Assembly (NCBI GenBank): GCA_039583875.1 | Contig: CM077151.1 | Location: 25,228,208 to 25,292,207, forward strand | DNA: 64,000 nt | Direction: 5' to 3' | DNA from: Platanthera guangdongensis | Lineage: Eukaryota; Streptophyta; Magnoliopsida; Asparagales; Orchidaceae | Shown: piece after piece, positions 31,741 through 43,904 of the stretch | Numbering within the stretch: the first letter of the stretch is position 1 | Layout of the letters: each line of letters begins with the position of its first letter | The notes under the pieces: model-generated | Told to the model about the DNA's origin: nothing | Database searches by the model: none | What the model saw: the letters and a program-made list of their open reading frames with translations, nothing else | Translations under genes and position numbers: made by a program

Positions 31741-33789
31741 ATGGGTTCCTTTGAGAATCACAAGGAATTGGGATCCATGAAATTACCTATATGCAGAAAG
31801 GAAATCTTTGGCATATGGAAGGAAAGGGTGAGGCTGTTTATGCAAGCCTCAGACCCTAGGATTTATATCACAGTCAAAGAGGGGTCATATGTGCCCATGA
31901 AGACATCAGTTCTAGATGCAAATCAGAGAACACCAAAAGATTTCTCTGAAATGACAAAGGATGAGATTGTCCTAGCCACTATGGACAAAAGGGCTCAAAA
32001 CATTATAGTGAGTGTCATAGATGATGCAACTTTTCAGAATCTTATACACTGTAAGACAGCCAAAGAGATGTGAGATACTCTTTTTGTGTATATGGAGGGT
32101 TCTGAAGAAGTAAGGCAAGATAGAAAATCCTTACTAAATCAAGAGTATGAAAGTTTTAGACAAGAAAAGGGTGATAGTATAACTGAGTGCTATAAGAAGT
32201 TTTATAGGATAGTGAATGAACTCATGTCTTATGGAAGAGAGTTCAGTAATTATGAACTAAATGACAAGTTCCTAAGGTCCCTAACTAAAGATTGGGACAC
32301 CAAGATCTGTGTCATTAGAGAAATGACTAAGTTGGGAGAAATTCCTCCACCTACACTGTTTGACAAATTGCTGTCATATGAAATGCAGTTGACAGTGAGG
32401 AAAGAGGAGGAAAAATCAACAAGAAATGAATATAAGGAAGGAACTGTAGCTTTCAAGACAGAAGCCCCCAGAAAGTACAGGAATAAGTCACCAACTCCAC
32501 CTCCAAAGGTTGCTGAATCAGAGTCAGATGAGTCTGTCAGCATAAAGTCTGAAAGCAGTGAAAGTGATGAAGACTTTGCTGCCTTCACTAGACATTTTCA
32601 GAAGTTCTTGAAGAAGAAACAGTGGAGGTCAAGGACTTCTACTTCACAGGGAAAAGAAGACTTCTATCGGAATAAAAAGACTTCAAAGAAGGACAGGAAT
32701 ATGACTAAATCTAGCAAGGCAACTGTTTCAAAAATAGTGTGATATTGGTGCAATAGACAAGACCATGTTGTTGCAGATTGTCCAGAAAAGAGAAAGGAGT
32801 CTAGTGACAGGAAGAAGACTCATTTCAAAGGCAAGAAAGAGAAGTCTTTTGTTGCCAAAAAGGAGAAGACTCTGTCAGATATTTCTTCTTCAGAAACTGA
32901 GTCAGATGCTGAGGCATACATAGGGCTGTTTGCTGAAGAAGAAGAAGAAGAATTCATGCAGATTATAGATTCTATATATGAGCAAGAAGACTGTCAGTGC
33001 CAAGGACTGATGGCATTAACTGAAAATGACAAAATCCTGAAGCAGCCAGGACTCAGTAAGGTACAAAGTTCAACTTTAAGTTCAGTTTCTTGTGCCAGTA
33101 CAGAATCAGATTCATCATCATCTAGTGATGAGAGTGTATCTGAGTCTGAGGAAGATATTCATCAGCTGATAGATGAATATAAAGTACTGTTGCAAGCTTA
33201 TAAGAAGAGCAAGTCCCTAGCCAAAAGTCAGGCAAAGGAAATTGCTGATCTCAAAGCTGCTGTAACAGATTCTGAGAAGTTATTTGATCAAAAGCTTAAT
33301 GAGATAGCTAGACTGAAGCACATAACAGTGATTCAGATGGGGACTATCACCTATAAGAATGATCAAATCAAGAGTCTGGAGATTAATCTTCAGAAGGAGA
33401 GAGAGCTTGTTGCTAGGTTTTCTAAACCTAAGTCAGTGTTACCCATAATTGATGAATTTGTTCATCACAAGGGTAAAGCTGGACTGGGATTTACTAGACC
33501 TGCAAGGACTGAGCAGTCCAAGTCCAAGTCCAAGTCCAAGGGCAAAGCCCCAACACTCAATAAGTCAGCTGTAGATAAGACAGCAAAGACAGTACCTAAG
33601 CAAAAGTACAATAAGTTTGAATGTTGGTGCTGTGGCAAGGTTGGCCACTTTGCAATGCACTGTTGGCACAATGCTAGTGCCAAAGTGAGTAGCAAACTGC
33701 CTATTGGAAAACCAGTAGGTAGCTTTGTCAGGTTGCAAACTAACAAGTACCAAGGACCCAAGAATACTTTGGGTTCTAAGGTTCACTAA
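31741..33789 (+). pseudogene. Copia gag (three stop codons short of intact)
   Basis: One continuous frame starting MGSFENHKELGS, interrupted by TGA at 32071 and 32740 and closed by TAA at 33787. It carries the copia gag fold (ITECYKKFYRIVNELMSYG), an acidic Ser/Glu-rich middle, and two CCHC knuckles. In the first, the leading Cys has become the TGA at 32740 (then YWCNRQDHVVADC). The second, CWCCGKVGHFAMHC, is intact near 33625. pol follows in the same frame after the single TAA, an arrangement known for Sireviruses, in which pol may be made by readthrough. Confidence 0.88.
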
Positions 33790-33795
33790 TCTGTT

Positions 33796-36700
33796 TTGCA
33801 GGTGAGTCCAAGTGGCCATGCCCCAATATGGTACTTGGACAATGGATGTTCCAGACATATGACTGGAACTAGGGGACTACTAAGGGACTACATTCCAATC
33901 AAAGATGGTCCAAAAGTAACCTTTGGTGGTTCTGAAAAAAGAATCATCAAAGGGTTTGGTAACATTTCTAGCAACTTGGTTACCATTACTCAAGTGGCTT
34001 ATGTTAAAGGGTTGAAATACAACCTAATAAGTATAAGTCAATTAAGTGATGTAGGGTATGACATCTCATTTGTGAAAAATGGTTGTCATATCAAGAGGTC
34101 AAGTGATCAAGAGATCATTTTGACAGGTTATAGGAAGAGGAATGTCTACTGCCTATACATTATGTGTGAGACCAATGGTTCTCAAGTATGTCTTGTAGTT
34201 GATGAGATAGTCTCTCATTGTGTCAAATGGCATAAGAGGCTAGCCCATCTTAACTACAAGACTATTGGCAAACTCTTTAGCAAAGAGTTAGTGAGGAATG
34301 ATCCTCAAGTTAAGTGTGTTAAAGATGGTATTTGCTCAGCTTGTCAAAAGGGCAAGCAGACTAAATCCACCTTTAGAAGCATAGAAAACAAAGATGCTGT
34401 GAGGTGTTTATACCTCTTGCATATGGATCTCTTTGGTCCAATGCCAGTTCACAGCCTAGGTAGGAAGGTCTATACCTTCGTAGTTGTAGATGACTACTCA
34501 AGGTTTTCCTGGGTGTTTTTCTTAAGACAGAAATCTGAGACACCTAATGTCTTCTATAGCTTTGTCAAGCAAATTCAGAATGAACTAGACAGTACTGTGG
34601 TCAAGATTAGAAGTGACCATGGTACTGAATTTCAGTCTGAGAGTATGGCAAAACTGTGTGAAGACTTTGGGATATTTCAAGAGTTTTCTTCACCTAGAAC
34701 ACCTCAGCAAAATGGCATTGCTGAGAGGAAGAATAGGACCTTGATTGAGGCTGGTAGGACCCTATTAAGTGATACATCACTACCAGAATATTTCTGGGCT
34801 GAAGCAGTTAACACTGCATGTCATGTTATAAATAGGGCTACCATCACTAAAAGCCTAAACAAGACCCCCTATGAAGTTGTGAAAGGCAGGAAACCAAACC
34901 CATCCTACTTCAGAATCTTTGGTTGCAAATGCTTCATACTTAACAATGGAAAGTCTTACTTGACTAAGTTTGCTGCCAAGTCCCAAGAGGGAATTTTTGT
35001 TGGGTACAGCAATAACAGTAAGGCTTATAGAGTCTACAACTTGTCTACACAAGTTGTAGAAGAATCAATACATGTAGTATTTGATGAGACTAAACTTATT
35101 AACAATGAGTTGTCTAGTAGTGTATGCAGCCCCACAGGTTTAACAAAGAAGATGGACAAGCTTACTATAGAAGAAGTACCTACTGCAAGACAGCAAGTAC
35201 AAGACAGTGGCTGTTGTCCAGGGGGAGAACTACATGTAACAATTGCTGATGAAGTTCAAGGGGTACAGCATGATGGAGATGCTAAAGAGGTTCAACCAGA
35301 AGTTATGATGCCTCCAGCCAATAGGCATCTTAGAGATCATCCAATAGAGCAGATTATTGGAGATCCAAGACAAGGAGTACAAACAAGGAGCAGAAACCTG
35401 AATGCAGCAATCTACTCCAGTTTTCTATCTCAAGTTGAACCAAAGAAGTTTGAAGAAGTCATACTAGATCTACAATGGACTGAAGCAATGCAAGAAGAGC
35501 TTAATCAGTTCAAGAGGTGCAAGGTCTGGGAACTTGTTCCTAAACCTAAAGACCACAATATAATAGGAACCAAGTGGATCTACAGGAATAAGATGGATGA
35601 ACAAGGGGTCATCATTAAGAATAAATCAAGATTGGTTGCTAAAGGATATAGGCAAGAAGAAGGTATTGACTTTGATCAAACCTTTGCTCCAGTAGCCAGA
35701 CTGGAAGCCATAAGGATGTTCTTGGCCTATGCAACCTTTCAAGAATTCAAGGTTTACCAAATGGATGTCAAGTCAGCATTTCTGAATGGTAATCTTAAAG
35801 AGGAAGTCTATGTGGAACAGCTTTCAGGTTTTGTTGATTCAACTCTACCTCATCATGTCTATAGACTTAGGAAAGCTTTATATGAGTTAAAGCAAGCCCC
35901 TAGGGCTTGGTATGAAACCCTATCTAGTTTCCTTATTGAGAACAAGTTCTCAAGGGGGAAAATAGATAAGACTCTATTCCTTAGGGAATCTAGAGGCAAA
36001 GTTATACTTGTCTAAATATATGTAGATGACATTATATTTGGGTCTACTGAAAGCAGCATTTGCAAAAAGTTTGCAAAACTTATGCAAGGTCAATTTGAGA
36101 TGAGTAGTATGAGAGAGCTGAAGTTTTTCTTGGGTCTCCAAGTTAAACAGACTGAGAGTGGTTTATCCATATGTCAGTCCAAGTTCACCCTAGAACTCAT
36201 AAGGAAGTATGGTATGGATTCATCCAGCACCATGAAGACTCCTATGAGGTCAAGTATGTCTCTTAGCAAGGATGATGCAGGGAAACCTGTAGATGAAACC
36301 TTGTATAGAGGGATAGTTGGCTCCCTATTATACTTGACTGCAAGTAGACCAGATATCATGTATGCTACATGTGTCTGTGCAAGGTATCAAGCTTGCCCTA
36401 AAGAGTCTCATTTGACAGCAGTCAAAAGAATATTGAGATATCTAAAGGGCACTCCCTATCTAGGCCTCTGGTACCCTAGGAATGGGGACTTTGAACTAAC
36501 AGATTATTCAGATGCAGACTTTGCAGGATGCAAAGAAGATAGAAAAAACACTACTGGAACCTGTCAATTCCTAGGTGGGAGAATAATTTCATGGAGTAGC
36601 AAAAAGCAAACAAGTGTGGCTATCTCCACTGCAGAGTCAGAGTATGTGGCTGCAGGAAGTTGCTGTGCTCAACTTCTGTGGATACAACATCAGCTAGAGG

Positions 36701-36945
36701 ACTATGGAATTCAGGTAAGTAGAACTCCACTCTTTTGTGATTCTACAAGTACTATTTCAATAGCTAATAATCTTGTATCTCATAGTAGAACAAAACATAT
36801 TGAAATTAAATATCATTTTCTTAGGGAGCATGTAGAAAGTGAAGATATTTCACTTGAATATGTTAAAACTGATAATCAATTAGCTGATATGTATACTAAG
36901 CCCCTAGAAGAAGCTAAGTTCAATAGGTTTAAAATTGAAATATGA
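33796..36945 (+). pseudogene. Copia pol: protease, integrase, RT, RNase H
   Basis: Same frame as gag. The protease motif reads [11 protein letters not shown] (usual DSG changed to DNG). Integrase has [36 protein letters not shown] and [12 protein letters not shown], so the D, D and E residues are present. RT has [31 protein letters not shown] and the catalytic YVDDIIFGS just after a TAA at 36013-36015. RNase H shows DYSDADFAG, STAESEYVA and LADMYTKPL. Gene order integrase before RT is diagnostic of copia. Only the one stop interrupts 1050 codons. Confidence 0.92.
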
Positions 36946-36989
36946 ATGATAAACTTAGAGTAAGTTTACAGAATTGGAAATGGCTAAGT

Positions 36990-37450
36990 AAAAAGGTGTC
37001 GACACATAGAGATTTCTATGTCGACACAGAATAGTGGTGTCGACACTCCTGGAAAAAGGTGTCGACACATCTAGAAAGTTGGTGTCGACACTTCAGAATA
37101 TTAGTGTCGACACATGTCAAGTAGTTGTCGACACATCCAAAGTGGTGTCGACACTTAAGTTTTACTCAGAATTTTCTAAGTAAAGTCTCGACTATGTGTC
37201 GAGTTGAGTGGTGTCGACACATAAACAAGTGTCGACGCATAAAATCTGTTGACTAAACTTGTGTCGACACATATGTGTCGAGACATTATAAGTCAGTGTC
37301 GACACTTATTGCCAGTGTCGACACAATTTAAGTTAGCTGTCCCGCCTGTTCATCTTCAAAATTAGAAAAGTATAAATAGGGTTTTGTCTTAGTTTGTCGA
37401 CACGCCTTCAAAGTTTCGAGACCAAACTTCTGTGTCGACACCTATCTTCT
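36990..37450 (+). promoter_or_regulatory. Second GTGTCGACAC array with TATA box upstream of ORF3
   Basis: About fourteen TGTCGACAC motifs lie between the pol stop and ORF3, followed by a TATA box (TATAAATAGG, 37371-37380) and two more motifs. ORF3 opens with ATG at 37478, about 100 nt after the TATA. This repeats the logic of the LTR promoter (array, then TATA) inside the element and probably drives an ORF3 transcript. Confidence 0.7.
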
Positions 37451-37477
37451 CTCAAGACAAATTCTACAAACCCTAAT

Positions 37478-40400
37478 GACGCCAAAGCTTGAGGAGAATG
37501 TCAATGAAGGATACGAGCTGGTGCGCGGCGCTTTTGAGGACGCTGATCAAGAAATCAAGCACGTGCTAACCCTAGTAGCAGATTCAGGGTTAGAATATCT
37601 AGTGTCTGAACCTACTAAAATCTGGAAGAAATAGCTACTAGAATTCCTCAATGGAGCTAAGATAGACGAAACTGGATTCAAAATCAAATCCAGGGTTCAT
37701 GGTGAGAAGGTGAAGGTGTAACGGTCTAGGCCCATCAACATGGGACCCAGCTGGAACCGCCGGCCTACCAGAGTCCAGACCCGGGCCCACTCCTGGTAGT
37801 CAGCCTATCACATTCAAGCCTGCAGGCCATGCACCCCAACCCCTCTCCGGCCTGTTTATCAGCACGGTAGGTTGTTGCCACTTGGTCTCGAACCCAGGAC
37901 CTTGATAAGAGAGCTTTCCACCACTCCCTCATCACCAACTGAGCTGCAGCTCAATTGGTGATGAGGGAGTGGTGGAAAGCTCTCTTATCAAGGTCCTGGG
38001 TTCGAGACCCAGTGGCAACAACCTACCGTGCTGATAAACAGGCCTGAGAGGGGTTGGGGTGCATGACCTGCAAGCTTGAATGTGAAAAGGCGGACTACCA
38101 GTGGTGGGCCCGGGTCTGGACCCTGGTAGGCCGGCGGTGCCAGCGGGTTCCCATGGGATGGGCCTGGACCGTTACAAAAAGTGCCAACAACCTACCGTGC
38201 TGATAAACAGGCCGGAGAGGGGTTGGGGTGCATGGCCTGCAGACTTGAATGTGATAGGCTGACTACCAGGAGTGGGCCCGGGTCTGGACTCTGGTAGGCC
38301 GGCGGTTCCAGCTGGATCCCATGTTGATGGGCCTAGACCGTTATAGAAGGTGTCACCTAAAAGTCTGAGGAAGATTATACAGCTACCAAGAATTAAAGAG
38401 GAAGATGAGGTTACAACATCAAAGACCAGGGAAGCTCTAACCTGGTGTGGACTGGATCCTAAGATGAAGCTTGGATCAGTGTTTCTAAGGAAGGGAATGA
38501 ACGATCAAGGGAAATTCCTTTCAGAGATTGTTGGCAAAGTCATACTCAGCAAGCCAGGAGGGCATGACAGAGTGTCTGCCTATATGTTTAGTATTATGAC
38601 AAGGATAATCTTCTCTCTGAAAACTGACTGGTCTATGGTAGTTTATGAGAAGATTAAGGAAAGCTTGAAGAAGCCCAACCTGGGCAGAATTTTAAGTCTA
38701 TACCTAGCTGGAACCATACCAGAGGTTATGCAACAAGCTGCTGGAAGTAAAATAAATCACATGAGAAAAATGGACATGAGGTTGTTCTCTAGATGGGACA
38801 GGGTGTTGTCTAAAGAGATGTCAACCCCTGAGAAGATAGTTCCTGAGAAAGAAATTCCTCCAAAGAAGAAAAGGAAGACTGCTCCAGTGGCACTAGAGTC
38901 CACTAGCAGCTCTGAAAGTGAAGAACATGTTGTCTTCACTCCAGATGAGAATGAGGAAGAGCCTGTTGTGAAGTCTCCTGCTCATCAAGATGATGCTGAG
39001 ATCCAGGGGGAGCTACCTCAAGCTAGCCCCATCCGCAAGCATCAAAGCCAGGGGGAGCTTCCAGTTGTAGATGAACCCACTACACTGGAAAGTGAACAAG
39101 CAACCACCATCATACTAGAGGTAATCACTGAACTAAACACTTTAGATTTTCCTATGGAAGATACTGATTTGTCTGATGTTCATCAGCAAACTCAGCTGGA
39201 TAATCAAGTCCCAGATGCTGTCTTGGAAGACACATCTGTTGCAGCTCCAATAGTTCCTGATCCAGTGGTTGAAGAGACCAGAATTTCTCCTGCTCAGTCT
39301 CCACAAGAATACACCATGGAAGATTTATTCCTAAATCTGGATCAAGCAGATTTTGACAAGGAAACTGATGCTGCTGAGAAGGAGAATGCTCCACTTGAGG
39401 GGGAGCAAGTGCAAGTTCATGAAGAGCCTGTGAGGCAAAAAACTGAGAAGGCACCAGATGTGCAAACTGAGAGGCCTCCAAGCCTTAAGGAGAGGGTGGA
39501 TATAGCCAGCTCCTCAGCTTCTGAAGATGAGGAGGTTACCAGGGCAAAGAAGCAGAAACTTTATGTTTTCAAGAGAAGAAGCCAAAGTTATAAGAAGGCC
39601 TTACAATCTCTTGCACCACAGCCTATAGTTCAACCAGCCCCACAATCTCTTGCATCAATAGACTATAGTGCTCTGATGGTTGCTCTGCAGATTAAATTGG
39701 ATGAACATAGGAAAGCAATTGAGAAGTATGTGGATGAAGGGCAGAAATCACTACAATTTGATCTGGCCCAAGATATCAAGTCAATAAGATTTGAAATGAA
39801 TCTTAACAAGAAGGAAATGACTGACTGCTTCCACAAGGGTGGGAATGCAGTAGTCTATCTTGCAACTCATCAGGAGAAGATAAAAGGCTCAAGTAGATGA
39901 CATAGCATTGAAGCAAGGTTATGTTCTAGAAAATCAGATAAGAATGAATGACAACCTTACTGCATCTCATAATGCTATTATCACAGAATTAAAGAACCAA
40001 GCTGCTGGACCTTCTACTTCAACTGCTCTTGCTAAAGCTGAATTTGACAAAGTATTTCAAGAAGAAATCACTGTTGTTAAGACTGCTATCCAAGACTCCC
40101 AGAAGGCCATATCTGAACAACTTCAAAAGCTCAAACCTTTCTTTAAAGATGGAGTCAGATACTTGGATAATCAAATCAGATTTCAGAAGGATGATGTCAG
40201 AGATCACATGGCTAGAGAAGTCATAAAGGGGAGAGAGTGTTAGTCAAGGCCAGCTCTGATCATGCTAAATGGATATCAAATTCTATCAGAGCAACTCTTG
40301 GATATCCTCCTCTGTGTGATGACAATGATGTTGCTGAATCTGGAATTAACCCTGCCTATCTTCGAGGTGAGCAACCAGAAGTAGCTCAAGTCATCTACCC

Positions 40401-40962
40401 TCCTCCAGATTTTGAAATGGTGCAAGATGATATTCATCACATGTACAGCCCAACTGAAGGGAAGCCCAATGTCATTCTAGAAAAAGTGGTTCAGCCTATT
40501 TCTGAAGCCATGCAAGAGGCACTGCAGAAAGAAGAAGAGACTAGATTGTCAAAGAAGAGGTTTAGAGAACAAGCTGAACAAAGACCAGACTTTGAGCAGT
40601 GGAGCCCTACCTCTAGAAACATTATATTGACTGTCTGGAAAGCTGCCAAAGATAACATTAAAGACAGTAACAAGTGGTTCTCTGAAGCTGAATGGAGAAA
40701 ACATGAATCTAGACAGGAGGCAATAGTTCAATATAGAAGGAAGGCCAAGATAGGAAAGCTACCTCCTACTGCTCAGGAGCCTAGCAAGTACTTTCCAAAG
40801 CCATACCATTATTTTGAAAGGCAGAAGATTAAAGCAGAAGAGCTTAAGAAGAAAGATCTGAAAGGCAAGAAGCCTGCTGATGCTGAAGTTGCTGATGCTC
40901 CTATTCAAGCTAAAGTTCATGCTGGCAAAGGAATAGTGATTAAGGAGCCAGAACTGAAATAG
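37478..40962 (+). pseudogene. Envelope-like ORF3 of the copia element (broken)
   Basis: It starts ATG at 37478 (MTPKLEENVNEGYELVRGAF). The frame has a TAG at 37634, is cut by the 37717-38345 element, resumes in the matching frame at 38351, runs open to 39900, and has two later frameshifts (near 39885 and 40235). The parts contain acidic and Ser/Glu-rich tracts, repeated GELP-type boxes, Lys-rich stretches and long coiled-coil-like segments (39680-40220). I see no convincing signal peptide or membrane segment. By position it corresponds to the env-like ORF of Sireviruses, whose role is unproven. Confidence 0.7.
37717..38345. mobile_element. Foldback TRIM/SINE-like element with tRNA-type promoter
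   Basis: 629 bp, ends TGTAACGG and CCGTTATA, flanked by the 5-bp duplication GAAGG (37712-37716, 38346-38350). The left half (to about 37947) is the inverse of the middle part (37948-38174), and a third partial copy of the tail (38175-38345) follows. The plus-strand middle has a Pol III A box (GCTCAATTGG) and a B box (GGTTCGAGACC, 38000-38010). The body CAACAACC...GAGAGGGGTTGGGGTGCA matches the 5S-type block at 22453-22731. It contributes stop codons to ORF3. Confidence 0.7.
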
Positions 40963-41219
40963 AATTAGAATTTTCTTGAAGTTTACTTTGTAATCTTTTT
41001 GATGTAAACCATCTTGTGAACTTCTGAAAATAAATATGACAGATATTAGAACAATGTGTTATAATGTTAAAACTATTTGTTTTGTGATGATGAATTTGTA
41101 TACATGTGAAATTGATACATGTTTATGTTTACCCTGCTGTATATAATCCTGCTTTACATCATTTTGTAATTTTATTATGAATGGTGTATATCATTGACTA
41201 AGGGTTATGACTTCTCTAA
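40963..41219 (+). other. Copia 3' untranslated region
   Basis: AT-rich, no ORF. It ends in the polypurine tract. Confidence 0.7.
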
Positions 41220-41230
41220 ATAGGGGGAGA
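41220..41230 (+). other. Copia polypurine tract
   Basis: ATAGGGGGAGA directly precedes the 3' LTR, where plus-strand DNA synthesis is primed. Confidence 0.85.
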
Positions 41231-41231
41231 T

Positions 41232-43279
41232 TGTTGGGTACATTGGTTTAAATGTACCTGATTTGAAGAAGCCTCACCCAACTCAATGATATACATCAAA
41301 ATATATTTGATGTGTTGTTGAGTTACTTGTGCAGGATAAGTATTTGCAGGAATAAAGCAAAAAGTTTCTAAGTCCATGTGTCGACACCCAGAGGGAAAGT
41401 GTCGACACTCAAGAAGACTTGTGTCGACACTCAGGCAAGCAGTGTCGACACTTGGAGTCATTGTGTCGACACCAGAGATGCTGAGTCGACACCAGACACA
41501 AAGTGTCGACATAAGGAGCTGTGTCGACACTCAATGAAGAAAAGTGCAGTGAAGCTGTGTCGACACTTAACAATAGTGTCGACACCTAGAAGAACTGTGT
41601 CTACATCAGAAAGTGTCGACACTTGGAGCTGTGTCGACACTCAGCAAAAGTCAGCAGAGACTAAGTATAAATGTCGACACTCAGAACAATGTGTCGACAC
41701 TCAACAGTAGAGTCAGCACTTGAAGTAAGTGTCGACACTCAGAACAATGTGTCGACATTCAGCTGAAGACTCAACACTTGAAGAAAGTGTCGACACATGA
41801 AGCTGTGTCGACACTTAGCAAAGAACAGCAAGATCAACAAAATATTCTAAGTACAAGTGTCGACACTAAGGGAATGTGTCGACACTCAGCTGAAGTCTCT
41901 ACAGAAGAATCAAGTGTCGACACAAGGAGCTGTGTCGACACTCAGCAAGTATCAACACTGAATACTATGTGTCGACACCAAGAAGCAGTGTCGACACTTA
42001 ACAGATTCAACACATGAAGATGTGTCGACACAAAGGAGATGTGTTGACACTTAGAAGATTTCAGCAAAATACAGAAGATCAAGTACTTGTGTCGACACTC
42101 AATTTCAGTGTCGACACATGAAGCAGAAACTGTGTCGAGACATAGTATCTACAACACAAGGAGTTGTGTCGACATCTTGTAGACTTGTGTCGACACTTAC
42201 ACAACTTGTGTCGACACTTGGTCTATAAGTGTCGACACTTAAAGACAGAAAGTCTCGACACTTTCAGACAGTTAGAGAACTTTCAAGAACTGACTAGATG
42301 ACTTGACAGCTACCGTTCCAGCCGGTCTACAACACCTGTCAGAGATGTCAGAATTCAGTTATGTACCGGACCAGCCGGTTACCATGAAGAAGGCCTATAA
42401 ATAGACTCATACAGTCTACAGAAACTGTGATTGTGATTGTAAGAAGAAGTGGTTGTTCAAATTATTGATCAAGTATCTAACAAAGAAGATCTAGCTATTC
42501 CTTGAAAAATCAAGTGCAGATCTAAGAAGTTGGAGAGAGAGAGCTTCATCCAAGAAATCAGCCGTTGGAACTAGGCTGAGAAGAAGGGTTCAGATTTATT
42601 CTGAATTCTAAGTGGCAGAGATCAAGGATCAACTGCAGAAGGAGTCAATCTTATTGAGTTCTACTTTCAAGAAGCTTTAAAGAAAGCTAAGTCAGATTGA
42701 TTCCATCTGAGTTCTTCCAAGAACTCATCAAGAAACTCACAACTCCCCTCTCTTGTTTCTGGGTTGCTGAGTTACCATTTGTAAATTCATTTTTATCTTG
42801 TAGGATCCTTTGGATCTGAGTCTTGTAAGCCTGTAATTATAAAGGCTGAGTGTAGGGCTTGAGAGCCTGAGTGTAGGAGATTGGAATCTCTGAGTGTAGG
42901 CCTTTTTGTGGCTGAGTGTAGGCCTTGGTGGCTGAGTGTAGGCCTTTGTGGCTGAGTGTAGGCTTTGTGGAAAAGCTGAGTTGTAGGGCCTTGGGCCTGA
43001 GGTGTAGGAACCAGTTTGAGTTCTGAGATAGTGGAGAAGTTTGGCCGAATCTAGTACACTGCTAGATAGGCGAAGGGGGAAGTGGATGTACCCAAAGCTT
43101 GGGGAACCACTATAAAACTCTGTGTCTGCTGTGATTGTGATTTGCTGTGTAAGCTGTGTGATTGCTGTGCAAAAGTAGATATAAATCTGTGTTAGAAGTT
43201 GATTGCTGCCATAAAAAGTTAAAAAGAATTTGGTCACCTATTCACCCCCCCTGTAGGTGTTTAGGTACTATATCTTTCA
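41232..43279 (+). repeat. 3' LTR of the copia element
   Basis: 2048 bp, nearly identical to 29583-31635. It includes the palindrome array, the TATA box (42396-42403) and the CTGAGTGTAGG repeats. Differences are scattered point changes, some in the palindromes (for example TGTCGACAT), plus a shorter C run before the end. Confidence 0.95.
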
Positions 43280-43284
43280 CCGAC

Positions 43285-43900
43285 CATCCTCTCTGCAACA
43301 TCTTCGGGGGGGTGGAGCATTCAGGCAGGCTGGCTAAATGGTCGGTGGAGCTGAGCGAGTTCGATGTCTCCTTAGTTCCGCGGCTCTCGATCAAAGCTCA
43401 GGCGATGGTCGACTTCCTGGCCGACTACGTGGTGGAAGTAGCGGAGGAAGAGCTCACCCGCCCGACTCCTTGGAAAGTGAGGGTGGATGGAGCCTCGGGG
43501 AGGCATTCCCTTGGAGTGGGGGTGATCCTAGAAAGCCCTCAAGGGACTCAAATTGAGAAGACGGTGGTGGTGCACTTTCTCATTACCAACAACCAGGCCG
43601 AGTATGAGGCCATGATAGCAGGGTTGCGCCTGGCCAGGGAGCTGGGGGTGTCGGATATCGAGATCCTTACCGACTCCATGGTAGTAGCTTCCCAGATCAA
43701 CGGGGAGTTCGAGGCAAGGGAGCCCACCTTACGATCATACTTGGCCAAGGTGAAGGGATTCATTGACACTTTTCAAACTTTCACCATCCGACACGTGCCC
43801 AGGGAAGAGAATGAGCAAGCCGATCAGCTGGCGAAGCATGGTCCCCAGGTGGGGGGGGTACCATCACCGACCTGTTCCGCCCCTCCATCGAAGAAGGGGA
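43285..43900 (+). CDS. G-B RNase H end and second (archaeal-type) RNase H
   Basis: After the copia insertion the frame resumes HPLCNIFGGVEHSGRLAKW, the C-terminus of the retroviral-type RNase H. Next, WKVRVDGASGRHSLGVGVIL, NNQAEYEAMIAGLRLA, ILTDSMVVASQINGEF and REENEQADQLAK form a complete second RNase H of the archaeal type with its D, E, D and D residues. A dual RNase H is a recognised property of the Tat lineage. The frame shifts at a run of eight G (43851-43858) before integrase. Confidence 0.85.
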
Positions 43901-43904
43901 GCTC

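Larger units (their letters stand above)
29583..43279 (+). mobile_element. Sirevirus-type Ty1/copia element with envelope-like ORF
   Basis: 13.7 kb with LTRs of 2053 and 2048 bp, an exact duplication CCGAC (29578-29582, 43280-43284), a tRNA-Met primer-binding site, and the copia order gag, protease, integrase, RT, RNase H. A third ORF region lies between pol and the 3' LTR, as in Sireviruses (SIRE1, Maximus). The LTRs differ at few positions, so the insertion is recent. gag-pol carries several stops, and ORF3 is frameshifted and interrupted by another element, so this copy is probably not autonomous now. Confidence 0.92.
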
